Assembly: GCA_963809175.1 (NCBI GenBank)
Contig: CAWEIK010000003.1
Location: 372,001-436,000, forward strand
From: JACCTU01 sp963809175
GTDB taxonomy: Bacteria; Actinomycetota; Thermoleophilia; Gaiellales; Gaiellaceae
Direction: 5' to 3'
Length of the DNA: 64,000 nt
A program made the position numbers and the translations under genes. Positions 1-8,497 of the stretch are shown here, piece by piece. The notes below the pieces were generated by a model. The model saw only the letters and a program-made list of their open reading frames with translations, was not told where the DNA came from and did not search any database. Each line of letters starts with the position of its first letter. The first letter of the stretch is position 1.

Positions 1-163
1 CGACGACGTGCTCGCCACGGGCGGAACGGTCGAGGCGATCGCGGGCCTCGTCGAGCAGATGGGCGGGGAGGTCGCCGGCGTCTGCTTCATCATCGACCTG
101 ACGTTTCTCGGCGGCCGCGAGCGGCTCTCGCGCTACCCGTTTTATTCGCTGATCGAGTACTAA
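1..163 (+). CDS. apt: Adenine phosphoribosyltransferase, C-terminal part
   Basis: The last 53 codons of a gene entering from the left edge, read in frame from base 2 to a TAA at 161-163. The opening DDVLATGGT is the 5-phosphoribosyl-1-pyrophosphate binding loop of type I phosphoribosyltransferases. The tail, with VCFIIDLTFLGG and the ending YPFYSLIEY, is typical of adenine phosphoribosyltransferase, which salvages adenine to AMP in the cytoplasm. In many Gram-positive genomes apt lies beside secDF, recJ or rel, but that neighbourhood is outside the window. The N-terminal two thirds are missing only because the window starts here. Confidence 0.85.
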   Translation, partial: DDVLATGGTVEAIAGLVEQMGGEVAGVCFIIDLTFLGGRERLSRYPFYSLIEY

Positions 164-189
164 CCGAACGCTCACGTCCGGCGTCCGAC

Positions 190-805
190 TTGCCGATAAA
201 ACTGGCCAAGCGCATGTACGACGCGTTGACCAGCCGGTACGGCTTCTCGTGCCCGGTGCGGGGCGAGACGTCGGTCACGCTGTCCGCGTTCCGCTCGCTG
301 GAGCGACTGGAGGGAACCGCGCACCCCGTCGTCTACCGCGTCACGTTCGCCTGCCCCTGCGGGGACGAGCACCCTGGACTCGTCCCGCACGACGAGCTCG
401 ACTGGGCGCCGCTCGGCTTCGGGGGCGAGCGCTTCTTCAACCTGATGACCGCGAAGCTCGAGGAGCTCGGCCGACGAGTTCGGCGACCTCGCAGCCCGCA
501 AGATCCTGGCCGGCGAGTGGCCGTGGAGCTTCTTCTGCCTGCCGGAGGAGCGGCCGCGGCCCGTCTTCCCGTCGTCGTTCGTCCTCCTCGCCGCCGCCGA
601 CGGGACGGTGGGCCTCGCGGTGCGCTGCCCGGCCTGCGCAAGGACCTCCGTGAACTTGGTGACGACGACCCACGTCGACCTGCCGTTCCACAACGACGCC
701 GAGGTGGGGGTCGTCCGGCACGTCTTCTGGGAGGAGCCGGTCGTCGACGAGTTCCGCTCCTTCTTGGCGTCGAGCGAGTTCGACGCCCGCCGGCTCCGCC
801 TTTAG
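190..805 (+). CDS. Conserved hypothetical protein with a paired-cysteine motif, one frameshift
   Basis: Starts at TTG 190 (or ATG 214) and reads to a TAG at 803-805, with one frame change near base 470. The two halves join smoothly: an N-terminal part with a CPCGDEH motif, then a part with WPWSFFCLPEE and CPAC. The CxCxxxH and CxxC groups could bind a metal, but that is inference. No signal peptide or membrane segment is visible, so the roughly 205-residue product is probably cytoplasmic. I do not recognise the family. The break needs one missing base and resembles the other indels in this window. It could also be a genuine pseudogene; nothing in the context decides. Confidence 0.55.
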
Positions 806-819
806 CCCCGAAGCGAGGG

Positions 820-1047
820 ATGAGCCGGGCCAGAGCGGGCGCCGATACGAAAGGCGTGACCGCCGCAGAGCCGCAAATCCGCGGGCGGGGAGCTGAGCTC
901 CTGCTCGACCATTGTGAAGCGCTCGACACCGAGCACCGGCGCCCGACGGCCCGTGAGCGCCTCGAGCGGATCGTGGGCGACGCCCTCGCGCGGCTGCTCA
1001 TCGGCGCCCTCTCGAGCAAGCGCTCGCGCTCCGTCGACGTCGATTAG
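820..1047 (+). CDS. Small hypothetical protein (75 aa)
   Basis: ATG at 820 is preceded by a purine-rich GCGAGGGA that can serve as ribosome binding site, only 14 bases after the previous stop. The product is 75 residues, rich in Arg, Glu and Leu, with a likely amphipathic helix in the second half (RERLERIVGDALARLL). It has no signal peptide and no cysteine pair. I do not recognise it. The tight spacing suggests co-transcription with the gene at 190-805. A shadow frame is possible, because such helices arise easily in GC-rich DNA. Confidence 0.4.
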   Translation: MSRARAGADTKGVTAAEPQIRGRGAELLLDHCEALDTEHRRPTARERLERIVGDALARLLIGALSSKRSRSVDVD

Positions 1048-1215
1048 CTAGCGGACGTCGCGCGGCGACTCATCGCCGTAGATCCGGATGTAGAAGAAGA
1101 TCCCCAACCCGAGCAGCGCGCTGAAGATCAACGCGCTCCCTTTGGCGACGCCGACGGCGAGCATCCCGAAGAAGAGATAGAGGAAGAAGAAGAACGCCCA
1201 CCAAAACGCCGACAC
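1048..1215 (-). CDS. Small membrane protein (about 55 aa)
   Basis: A very hydrophobic stretch (AFFFFLYLFFGMLAVGVAKG, then LIFSALLGLGIFFYIRIYG) predicts two transmembrane helices in about 55 residues, ending in a charged DESPRDVR tail. GTG at 1215 is chosen because AAAGG precedes it and because the frame further upstream runs into the hairpins at 1283-1350. It converges on the small plus-strand gene, with the stops directly abutting. Function is unknown. Membrane location is inferred from hydrophobicity only. Confidence 0.5.
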   Translation of the reverse strand: MSAFWWAFFFFLYLFFGMLAVGVAKGSALIFSALLGLGIFFYIRIYGDESPRDVR

Positions 1216-1282
1216 GCCTTTGTCGATGAAGGGGCGCGAAGGTGCATGGCGCGATCGTAGACGAGGGTGTCGCGACTCGATC

Positions 1283-1307
1283 GGCGAAAGTCCGCAGGAC
1301 TTTCGCC
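1283..1307. repeat. Perfect 11-bp inverted repeat
   Basis: GGCGAAAGTCC at 1283-1293 and its exact reverse complement at 1297-1307 are separated by GCA. This is a stable hairpin in either strand's RNA, or a cruciform or dimer-binding site in DNA. It has no run of T, so it is not a standard terminator. Confidence 0.8.
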
Positions 1308-1310
1308 AAA

Positions 1311-1350
1311 CTTTCGGGGCGAGTGTCCCGAAGAACCCTCGCCCCGAAAG
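1311..1350. repeat. Perfect 13-bp inverted repeat
   Basis: CTTTCGGGGCGAG at 1311-1323 and its exact reverse complement at 1338-1350 flank a 14-base spacer. It lies three bases after the previous inverted repeat and shares the CTTTCG core with it, so the two look like related units of one element. Confidence 0.8.
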
Positions 1351-1521
1351 TATTCGCCGAGCCGGTTTCACTTTCGTCCACCGTCCCCGCTGGCTTTCGG
1401 CTTCCGCCTACTGCCACCGGGAGCGGTTTCGACCTACTTGCGCTCCGTGCTCGGCGCAAGAGGGAAAGTAGCCGGGGACGTGTCCCGCTTCAAGAGGTCG
1501 AAAATCGTCGTGGCCGCTATT

Positions 1522-1588
1522 TGCGGATAATTCAATTATCCACAATTCCACAGCCTTTCTTCCAACTTGTGGGAAAGCCTGTGGACAG
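1522..1588. promoter_or_regulatory. Cluster of DnaA-box-like sequences
   Basis: TTATCCACA at 1536-1544 matches the bacterial DnaA-box consensus exactly. TGCGGATAA at 1522-1530 is the opposite orientation with one mismatch. TGTGGACAG at 1580-1588 reads CTGTCCACA on the other strand, one mismatch from the TTGTCCACA box favoured in actinobacteria. TGTGGGAAA (1568-1576) and AATTCCACA (1544-1552) are weaker. The block is A+T-rich against its surroundings. It also holds a 13-base inverted repeat with one mismatch (1547-1559 and 1573-1585). It may be an origin, a DnaA-titration site or a DnaA-regulated promoter; dnaA and dnaN are not in the window. Confidence 0.55.
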
Positions 1589-1626
1589 CTGGACGCGGGA
1601 CTCTACACCGTAGGATCGATCGCCGC

Positions 1627-2565
1627 ATGAGCCGTGCTGCGACCGTCACAACCGCTGCGATTCTGCTCGCGCTCGCGGCGTTGCTGACGCTGCTCGGCGT
1701 GGGGGAGGTGGAGGGCGCGCTCCCGGACTGGCAGGCGTTCGTGCTCGGGCTCGTCCAGGGGTTCACGGAGCTGCTGCCCATCTCGTCGTCCGGCCATCTG
1801 ATCCTCGTGCCGTGGCTCGGGGAGTGGACGTACCTCGAGCAGCACGATGCCTTCAACCAGACCTTCGACGTCGCGCTCCATCTGGGCACGCTCGTGGCAG
1901 TCGTCGCGTACTTCCGACACGACATCGCCGAGCTCGCCGTCGCGTTCGTCGGCAGCATCGCCCGGAGGCGGATCCGGACGCCCGCCGAGCGGACCGCGTG
2001 GGTCGTCGCCGTCGCGACCGTGCCGGCCGCGCTCGTCGGCGCCGCCGGGGAGTCGCTGATCGCGGAGCACCTCGGCGAGCCGTGGCAGATCGCGATCTTG
2101 CTCGCGGTCTTCGCGGGGGTGCTGTGGCTCGCCGACCGGCGGCCCGAGCGGAAGTCGATGGACGAGGTCGGTCTCTGGGGCGCGTTCGGCATCGGCTGCG
2201 CGCAGGCGCTCTCGTTGATGCCCGGCGTGTCGCGCTCCGGGATCACGATCTCAGCGGCGCGCTTCCTCGGGCTGACCCGCGACCAGGCCGCGCGGCTCTC
2301 GTTCCTGCTCCTCGCGCCGATCACCTTCGGGGCGATCCTCCTGAAGGGCGTGACGGACGTCCTGCTCGGCGACCTGCCGCCGGGGTGGGAGGGGCCGTTC
2401 CTGGTCGGCACGCTCGCCGCGGCCGGCAGCGCGCTCCTCGCGATCGAGGCGCTGCTCGGCTACGTGCGCCGCCACAACTACACCGTGTTCGTGATCTACC
2501 GGCTGATCGTCGCGGCGATCGTCGTGCTCCTGATCGTCAGCGGCGCCCGCGCCGCCACGTTCTAG
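1627..2565 (+). CDS. uppP: Undecaprenyl-diphosphate phosphatase (BacA/UppP)
   Basis: A complete 312-residue, multi-helix membrane protein. It removes one phosphate from undecaprenyl pyrophosphate to recycle the lipid carrier for peptidoglycan and other wall polymers, and is known for bacitracin resistance. The two family motifs are present: QGFTELLPISSSGH around residues 44-57, giving the (E/Q)xxxE pair Q44/E48, and PGVSRSG around residue 199. At least seven hydrophobic segments follow. ATG 1627 is preferred over upstream in-frame starts because the extra residues are charged and run into the DnaA-box cluster. It stands alone, convergent with the secreted protein gene that follows. Confidence 0.95.
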   Translation: MSRAATVTTAAILLALAALLTLLGVGEVEGALPDWQAFVLGLVQGFTELLPISSSGHLILVPWLGEWTYLEQHDAFNQTFDVALHLGTLVAVVAYFRHDIAELAVAFVGSIARRRIRTPAERTAWVVAVATVPAALVGAAGESLIAEHLGEPWQIAILLAVFAGVLWLADRRPERKSMDEVGLWGAFGIGCAQALSLMPGVSRSGITISAARFLGLTRDQAARLSFLLLAPITFGAILLKGVTDVLLGDLPPGWEGPFLVGTLAAAGSALLAIEALLGYVRRHNYTVFVIYRLIVAAIVVLLIVSGARAATF

Positions 2566-3807
2566 GGCCGAACGAGGCGGGCGTACGGAACGCCCGTCAC
2601 GGGGTCCACGTAGACGGCGCGATACGAGAAGCCCGGCGTGAGTGGAACGGCCGCGTCGAACAGACCCTGCGCGTCGAGCGGGAACTCGCCGACGAGCCGC
2701 CGCGGCTGACCGGCCTGTTCCTCGTAGAGCGAGACGACGCCGCTCGTCGCTCCCTCGACGCGGCCACGGAGCGTGAAGTCGACGGCCACTCGCACGACGG
2801 GCACGGCGGGCAGCTCGAACCACTCGAGCCCGTCGGGTCGCGCGAGCAGCAGCTGGCGGCCACCGCTCGGCGTCGCCGCGTAGCCGAGGATGCGACCGTC
2901 GAGCTCGGTCTGGACGCCGCCCGTCACGAAGCCTGCGACGAGCCCCTGCACCGGCTCGTTCGCGGCGACCTCCGGCCCCGAAGGACCGAGCACGAGCCCG
3001 GCCGCGAACGCGTTCGGGTGCAGGACGAGCGAGGTCGACCGGTCGATCCGCGACGAGAGCACGAGGTGGTTCTCGCCGAACGTGACGTACGGGATCGTCC
3101 ACGCGACGTAGACGCCGTCGGCGGCAGCTGTGGCGAAGAGGGGGAGAGGCGCGGCGCCGAGCGCGCTCGCGTGGAGCACCCGGCCCCACCAGCGCTTCCC
3201 CTCGCGACGCCAGAGGATCGCGTTCGCGCCGCGCTGCGAGAAGCTCTCGACCACGCGAATCGTCCCGTCCGGCCAGAGCACCGGCATGGCGGCCGGCGGG
3301 ACGACGCTCGTGGGGAAGCCCTGCTGTGTGATCCTGCGTGCGCGCGAGCTTCCCGGCCGAGGTGAGGCGGACGAGGTGGAGCGACGTGCTGTCGTCCGCC
3401 TCGTGGAGCGCGTAGGCGACCGCGGGCCGCCCGGCCGCGTCCAGCGCGAAGCCGGAGACGCCGAGCAGGGCTCGCTTCGGGGCGTTCGCGACGGCGAGGG
3501 CGCGCCAGCGGCCGCCCGAGCGAACGACGAGGCGGATCCACGTTCGGCGGGCCTCGACGAGGACGGCGTTCGACGAGAGCCCGACGACGCGTCCCTCGGC
3601 GCTCGGAAGCGTCGCGATCGGGCTCGGACGCCAGGAACCGTCCCTGGTCGCAAGCACAAGTCGCCGGCCGTCGACCCACGCGACCCGCGGCGACCCGTCA
3701 CGCGCGACCGCGAGCGCGCCTTCCGAGACCCCCGGCGCGACGACCTCCGCCGCGGCCGTGCCCGGCAAGAGCAACGCGAGCCCGAGCAGGGGGATGAGCC
3801 CCTTCAT
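2562..3807 (-). CDS. Secreted protein of unknown function, one frameshift
   Basis: ATG 3807 opens a classical signal peptide (MKGLIPLLGLALLLPGTAAA), so the product of about 414 residues is exported. The mature part is rich in beta-strand-like segments with recurring short hydrophobic strands and Trp/Gly turns (VAWVDGR, AVAYALHE, VYVAWTIP), suggesting a beta-propeller-like fold; that is an inference from texture. The frame changes near 3335, where the two halves join at RTQ/ITQQGFP. The stop overlaps the uppP stop by four bases, so the two genes converge tail to tail. No enzyme motif is visible and I do not recognise the family. Confidence 0.65.
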
Positions 3808-3936
3808 GGCGACACGGTAGCCGTCTCGTCCCGACTCGACATAATCACGCTTATCGTGCGTGGGCCTGGAGGGGCCGAAGCGAGCCCGAGGTAGCGGGTT
3901 TGGACACCAGGGGCATGCGGAACACGCCTATCGGTC

Positions 3937-4999
<1,063 letters not shown>

Positions 5000-5011
5000 T
5001 TGGTCCGCAGG

Positions 5012-5792
5012 TCACGAATCCGCTTGCGCGGACACGTGACCGCGAGAACCCCTAAAGGCGGGCGCTTCGCGCCCGCTCGCGCAGCGGTGCGCGGCGGTCG
5101 CTGTTACCCCGATCGCCGACCCGTCGAAGAGCGACCGAGCCTGCGTCTCCCCCACTCGCACGACCGTCGCTGCGTAGGCATCGTCGAGCGTCGCCGGACG
5201 CGTGCCGCGGTGGCCGTCCGAACCCACGAGCGAGACGAGCCCGTCGTCGACGAGCCCCCACGCGAGCGCTTCGATCTCCGGCCCGTGCCGCGCGGTCAGC
5301 GAGCTGCCGTTCACCTGGAGAAGCCAGCCGCGCTCGACGAAGTCCCGCGCGAGTGACGGCCGCTCGAGCACCGGCTGCGTGCGCTCGGGATGGGCGATCA
5401 CCGGCTGCAGGCCCTGCGTCTCCATGCGCTCGCAGATCTCGATCAGCAGGTCGGCCGAGCCGGTGAACGGCACCTCGATCAGGACGGCGTTCGTTCCCTC
5501 GAGCACGTAGCGGCGCAGGTCCTGCGTCGAGCAGCGGCGGCGCGGGCGTCAGCTCGAACCCGAGCCGCAGCTCGAGCTCGGCCAGCTCGGCGACCTCCGC
5601 GAAGTTCGCGCGGATCTCCCGCTCGCGCTCGTCGGTGAGCGTCAGGTGCGGCCAGACGTGCGGGGTCGCGTAGAGGATCGCCGTCCCGTGCGCGGCGGCC
5701 TCGCGGCAGAGACCGAGGCCCTCGACGACACGCTGCGCTCCGTCGTCACCCGAAGGTACGACGTGAGAGTGGACGTCGACGAAGAAGCCCAT
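5012..5792 (-). CDS. PHP-domain phosphatase of the CpsB/YwqE type, one frameshift
   Basis: ATG 5792 begins MGFFVDVHSHVVPSGDDGA, the metal-binding DxHxH opening of PHP-domain proteins. Later come VIAHPER and SLVGSDGHR, matching the CpsB/CapC/YwqE family. These are Mn-dependent tyrosine-protein phosphatases that act on bacterial tyrosine kinases controlling exopolysaccharide. The frame shifts near 5525. The C-terminus is uncertain: an alternative frame would stop at 5052, where a hairpin (5058-5076) lies. No capsule genes or tyrosine kinase are visible nearby, so the substrate is unknown. The gene sits between two sigma factor genes. Confidence 0.75.
5058..5076 (-). terminator. Hairpin at the 3' end of the PHP phosphatase gene
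   Basis: GCGGGCGC at 5058-5065 pairs with its exact complement at 5069-5076 around a TTC loop. Read on the minus strand it is followed by CTTTAG, a short T-run. It lies where the alternative reading frame of the phosphatase would stop, suggesting the true stop is near 5052 and a second small indel exists upstream. Confidence 0.5.
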
Positions 5793-5820
5793 ACCACGAG
5801 GGTACCCGCGGGCCGGTCGT

Positions 5821-6787
5821 CTACTCGGCGAGGTAGAGCTCGAGGTCCGGCGCAACCGCCCGGAGCTCGCGAAGTGCACGCGACTCGAGCTGGCGCACGC
5901 GCTCGCGCGTGATCCCGAGGCCGGCGCCGACTTCCTCGAGCGTCTGCGGCTTCTCGCCGTCGAGCCCGAAGCGCAGTGCGACGACCCGGCGCATGCGCGG
6001 GTTCAAGCTGTCGAGCGCGCGGACGAGCTCGCGATGTCGCATCCCGTCGGCGGTCGTCAGCTCGGGACGATCGGTCTTGGTGTCCTCGATCAGGTCGCCG
6101 TAGAGCGACTCGCCGTCGCCGACGGGTGTCTCGAGGCTCACCGGCTCCTCGACGAGCTCGAGCAAGTCCTTGACCTTCTTGATCGGCAGCTCCGACGCGG
6201 CTGCGAGCTCCGCGACCGTCGGCTCGCGGTTCAGCTTCTGCGCGAGCACGCGACGGGTGCGCATCAGGCGGCGCACCTGGTCGGCCACGTGGACGGGCAG
6301 GCGGATGATCCGGCCCTGGTCGGCGAGCGCACGGGTGATCGCCTGCCGGATCCACCAGGTGGCGTACGTCGAGAGCTTGAAGCCCATCTTGTAGTCGAAC
6401 TTCTCGACCGCTCGGATCAAGCCAAGGTTGCCCTCCTGGATCAGGTCGAGGAGCGGCACGCCGGCCTTCGTGTAGTTCCGGGTGATCGACATGACGAGCC
6501 GGAGGTTGCACTCGATCAGGCGGCGCTTGGCGGCCTCGTCACCCAGGTCCTTCCGCCGGGCGAGCTCGCGCTCCTCGGTCGGGGTCAGGAGCCGGCCGTC
6601 GCCGATCTGGCGGACGTAGAGCTTGAGCGGGTCCTGGGTCGGCGCGGGCGCGTCGAACACGTCGACCTCCGCCCCGCTCTCCGGCTCCGCTTCGACGGGA
6701 TCGAGGCTCGGGCAGCAGCTCGAGCCGCGGCTCGAGGGTCTCGACCTCGACCGACTCCGCAGGCTCCGGCAAGGAGTTCGGCTCCAT
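5821..6787 (-). CDS. RNA polymerase sigma-70 factor (primary-like), one frameshift
   Basis: The main frame reads DPLKLYVRQIGDGRLLT (region 1.2), NLRLVMSITRNY and LDLIQEGNLGLIRAVEKFD (regions 2.1-2.2), LSTYATWWIRQAI (2.3-2.4) and GRIIRLPVHV (region 3). It ends with GLGITRERVRQLESRALREL, the region 4.2 helix-turn-helix, and a short tail. ATG 6787 adds an acidic Pro/Glu-rich N-terminus (MEPNSLPEPAESVEVE) after one frame correction near 6703. Total length is about 320 residues, shorter than most primary sigma factors but with all DNA- and core-binding regions. It is a paralogue of the sigma gene at 3937-4999 and points towards it. A 10-base motif, GCCGATACGT, sits 5 bases before its start. Confidence 0.85.
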
Positions 6788-6792
6788 GCCGC

Positions 6793-6899
6793 ACGTATCG
6801 GCCTTTTGGGGGATGCGCCTGAAACCGCCGGTTCCCCCCGAACGAGGGATACCGCGGACTTACCGAATCCTTACCTAACCCCCGCTCGTGCCGATACGT
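6793..6899. promoter_or_regulatory. Two opposed copies of GCCGATACGT in a divergent promoter region
   Basis: The 10-mer GCCGATACGT occurs at 6890-6899 on the plus strand and, exactly inverted, at 6793-6802. One copy lies 5 bases before the sigma factor start. The other lies 21 bases before the leader ORF of the glutaminase gene. Equal placement ahead of both divergent genes suggests a shared promoter element or operator. The GATAC part could be a -10-like hexamer, but I cannot assign -35 boxes. Confidence 0.4.
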
Positions 6900-6919
6900 C
6901 TAGCTAGAGAGAGGAAACA

Positions 6920-6955
6920 GTGTCGACCGTCGAGAATCCTAGGATCGAACCCTGA
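6920..6955 (+). CDS. Candidate 11-codon leader peptide coupled to the glutaminase gene
   Basis: A strong Shine-Dalgarno (GAGAGGAAACA) precedes GTG 6920. The ORF encodes MSTVENPRIEP and stops with TGA at 6953-6955, sharing the A with the ATG of the downstream gene (TGATG). The glutaminase has only a poorly spaced ribosome binding site of its own, so its translation is probably coupled to this mini-ORF. No amino-acid run typical of attenuation leaders is seen. It may be a simple re-initiation device. Confidence 0.45.
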   Translation: MSTVENPRIEP

Positions 6956-7749
6956 TGTGCGGCATTGCCGGCTATAGCCTCAGCGGCTCTTCGAGCGTCG
7001 AGCGGACCCTCTCGGCCCAGTCGCTCCTCGCAGGAATCGCCGAGCGCGGAGCCGACGCCGTCGGGTACGCACACCGAGGCCCGAGCGGCCCGGTCGAGGT
7101 GCACAAGCAGCGCTCCGGCGCGAGCGCGCTCCTCGACCAGATCACGATCCCGATCGACGCGATCGAGGCGCTCGTCCACGTGCGTGACTACACGAAGGGT
7201 CATCCGTCGATCGCCGCGAACAACCACCCGGTTCGCCACGGGCCGGTCGTCGGGATCCACAACGGGATCATCGTGAACGACGACGAGCTGTTCGAGCGGC
7301 ACGGCTGGCGCCGCGCGGAGCCCGAGATGACCGTCGACTCCGAGGCGATCTTTGCGCTCGCCGGGGCGATGGAGAACCGCGCCGAAGCGCTCGAGCAGCT
7401 CTACGGCGCGATGGCAACCGCCTGGGTCGACGAACGGCGTCCCGGCCTGCTCTTTCTGGCGCGCGGCATGGGCCGCCCGCTTTGGCTCGGGCGTGGTCAC
7501 CGTGAGATCTTCTTCGCCTCCACCCTGCTCGCGCTCGAGACCGTCGAGCGCTTCGCCGGTGTCCGGCTCCAGAAGCGCGAGGTGCCCGAGGGCACGATGG
7601 TCGCGCTCGCCGACGGCCGCGTCGCCTGGACCGAGCGCTTCCGCCCGGATCACTCGTTCGTCGAGGACGACGTGCTGCCGCCGATCCGAACTCCGGACGA
7701 GGGCGCGCACTGCCTCAAGCGGCTCGCGGCGCTCGTCCAGGCCGCCTAA
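6955..7749 (+). CDS. Stand-alone class II glutamine amidotransferase domain protein
   Basis: The start is fixed by the family: Met is followed directly by the nucleophile Cys2 in MCGIAGYSL, exposed after Met removal. Further Ntn-hydrolase glutaminase features are the RG near residue 31 (ERGADAVGY), the HVRDYTKG segment, NNHPVRHG and GIHNGIIVND. The fold matches the ammonia-releasing domain of GlmS, PurF and AsnB. The 264-residue product ends where GlmS would continue into SIS sugar-isomerase domains, so no synthetase domain is attached. The partner receiving the ammonia is unknown and not evident nearby. Translation is probably coupled to the mini-ORF at 6920. It ends one base from the stop of the convergent repeat protein. 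Confidence 0.85.
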   Translation: MCGIAGYSLSGSSSVERTLSAQSLLAGIAERGADAVGYAHRGPSGPVEVHKQRSGASALLDQITIPIDAIEALVHVRDYTKGHPSIAANNHPVRHGPVVGIHNGIIVNDDELFERHGWRRAEPEMTVDSEAIFALAGAMENRAEALEQLYGAMATAWVDERRPGLLFLARGMGRPLWLGRGHREIFFASTLLALETVERFAGVRLQKREVPEGTMVALADGRVAWTERFRPDHSFVEDDVLPPIRTPDEGAHCLKRLAALVQAA

Positions 7750-8433
7750 CTAGCCGACCCGTCCTTCGGCGCTGACCGGGACGCCCTGCTCGCGCAGGCG
7801 CTCTGAGATCAGGAACTGGAACGTCGCCCACGCGCCCCGGCGCGAGTCGAACATCCGGTAGACCTGCCACTCGGTCAGGATCGTGTCGTCGGCCTTGCGC
7901 GCCGCGGCCCAGTCGGCGAACTTGGGCAGGCGCTTGAGCTTTCGCGCCAGCCGGACGCCCTGCTCGACCGCGCGCTCCAGGCGCTCCTCTCCTACCGGGA
8001 TGTCGTAGCCCGCCTCGCGAAGAGCCGTCGTGAGCGAGCCGAATGTGTGCCAGTAGAGCGACTTCGACGGCAGCCGGCCTCGGCGCTCCTCGAGGTCGCG
8101 CGCGGTCGGGGTGCGCCCGAGCTCCTCACCGAGGTCGCGCAGCACCTGCAGGAGCTCCTCCCGCGTCGCGAAGCGGCGCGGCACGAGGCCTGCCTCCCGC
8201 TTGGCCGCGTTCCAGCTCCCGAAGTGCTCGATCACGGTCTGCGGATGAACGCGCGTCTGAGGGTCGTCCGCGAACTCCCGCATCGTGGGCGAGCGCCCGA
8301 GCCGCTCCGCGCACGCGCGGAGCTCGGCGAGGAGCTCCTCGTCGCCGTACCGCCTGCGGATCCCGGCCTGGAACGCCGCCAGCCGCTCGGGGTCGATGCC
8401 GTCGAGAGCGCGGAACGCCCGCTTCCGGGCCAT
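7750..8433 (-). CDS. Protein of three homing-endonuclease-associated repeats
   Basis: The 227-residue product consists almost wholly of three repeats of about 50-55 residues. The first runs from ELLAELRACAERLGRSPT to FGSWNAAKREAGL, the second from ELLQVLRDLGEELGRTPT to FGSLTTALREAGY, and a diverged third ends RGAWATFQFLI. The pattern (helix, LGRxPT, then FGSWxxAxxxAG) matches the HNH/homing-endonuclease-associated repeat, thought to bind DNA. No HNH or other nuclease motif is attached, so it is more likely a DNA-binding or regulatory protein. It is cytoplasmic and ends adjacent to the convergent glutaminase gene. Confidence 0.75.
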   Translation of the reverse strand: MARKRAFRALDGIDPERLAAFQAGIRRRYGDEELLAELRACAERLGRSPTMREFADDPQTRVHPQTVIEHFGSWNAAKREAGLVPRRFATREELLQVLRDLGEELGRTPTARDLEERRGRLPSKSLYWHTFGSLTTALREAGYDIPVGEERLERAVEQGVRLARKLKRLPKFADWAAARKADDTILTEWQVYRMFDSRRGAWATFQFLISERLREQGVPVSAEGRVG

Positions 8434-8497
8434 GTCAAGAATGGTAGAGCAAACTGACCAAGACGCAAGAGCGCCCGATCAGCCGTGGCTGTCTCTA

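Larger units (their letters stand above)
1216..1626. other. 411-bp non-coding gap between divergent genes
   Basis: No convincing gene is present between the small membrane protein (minus) and uppP (plus). The left half holds two perfect hairpins sharing CTTTCG/CGAAAG hexamers (1283-1307 and 1311-1350) plus further CTTTCG copies near 1371 and 1392. The right half is unusually A+T-rich for this window (about 1500-1560) and contains a consensus DnaA box and several near matches. It must also hold the promoters for both flanking genes, but I cannot place -10/-35 boxes with confidence. Confidence 0.7.

Noticed and set aside
1812..3365. Long plus-strand open frame of about 517 codons overlapping uppP and the secreted protein gene
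   Set aside because: It is an Arg/Ala-rich shadow of two real genes; composition and lack of any family motif show it is not coding.
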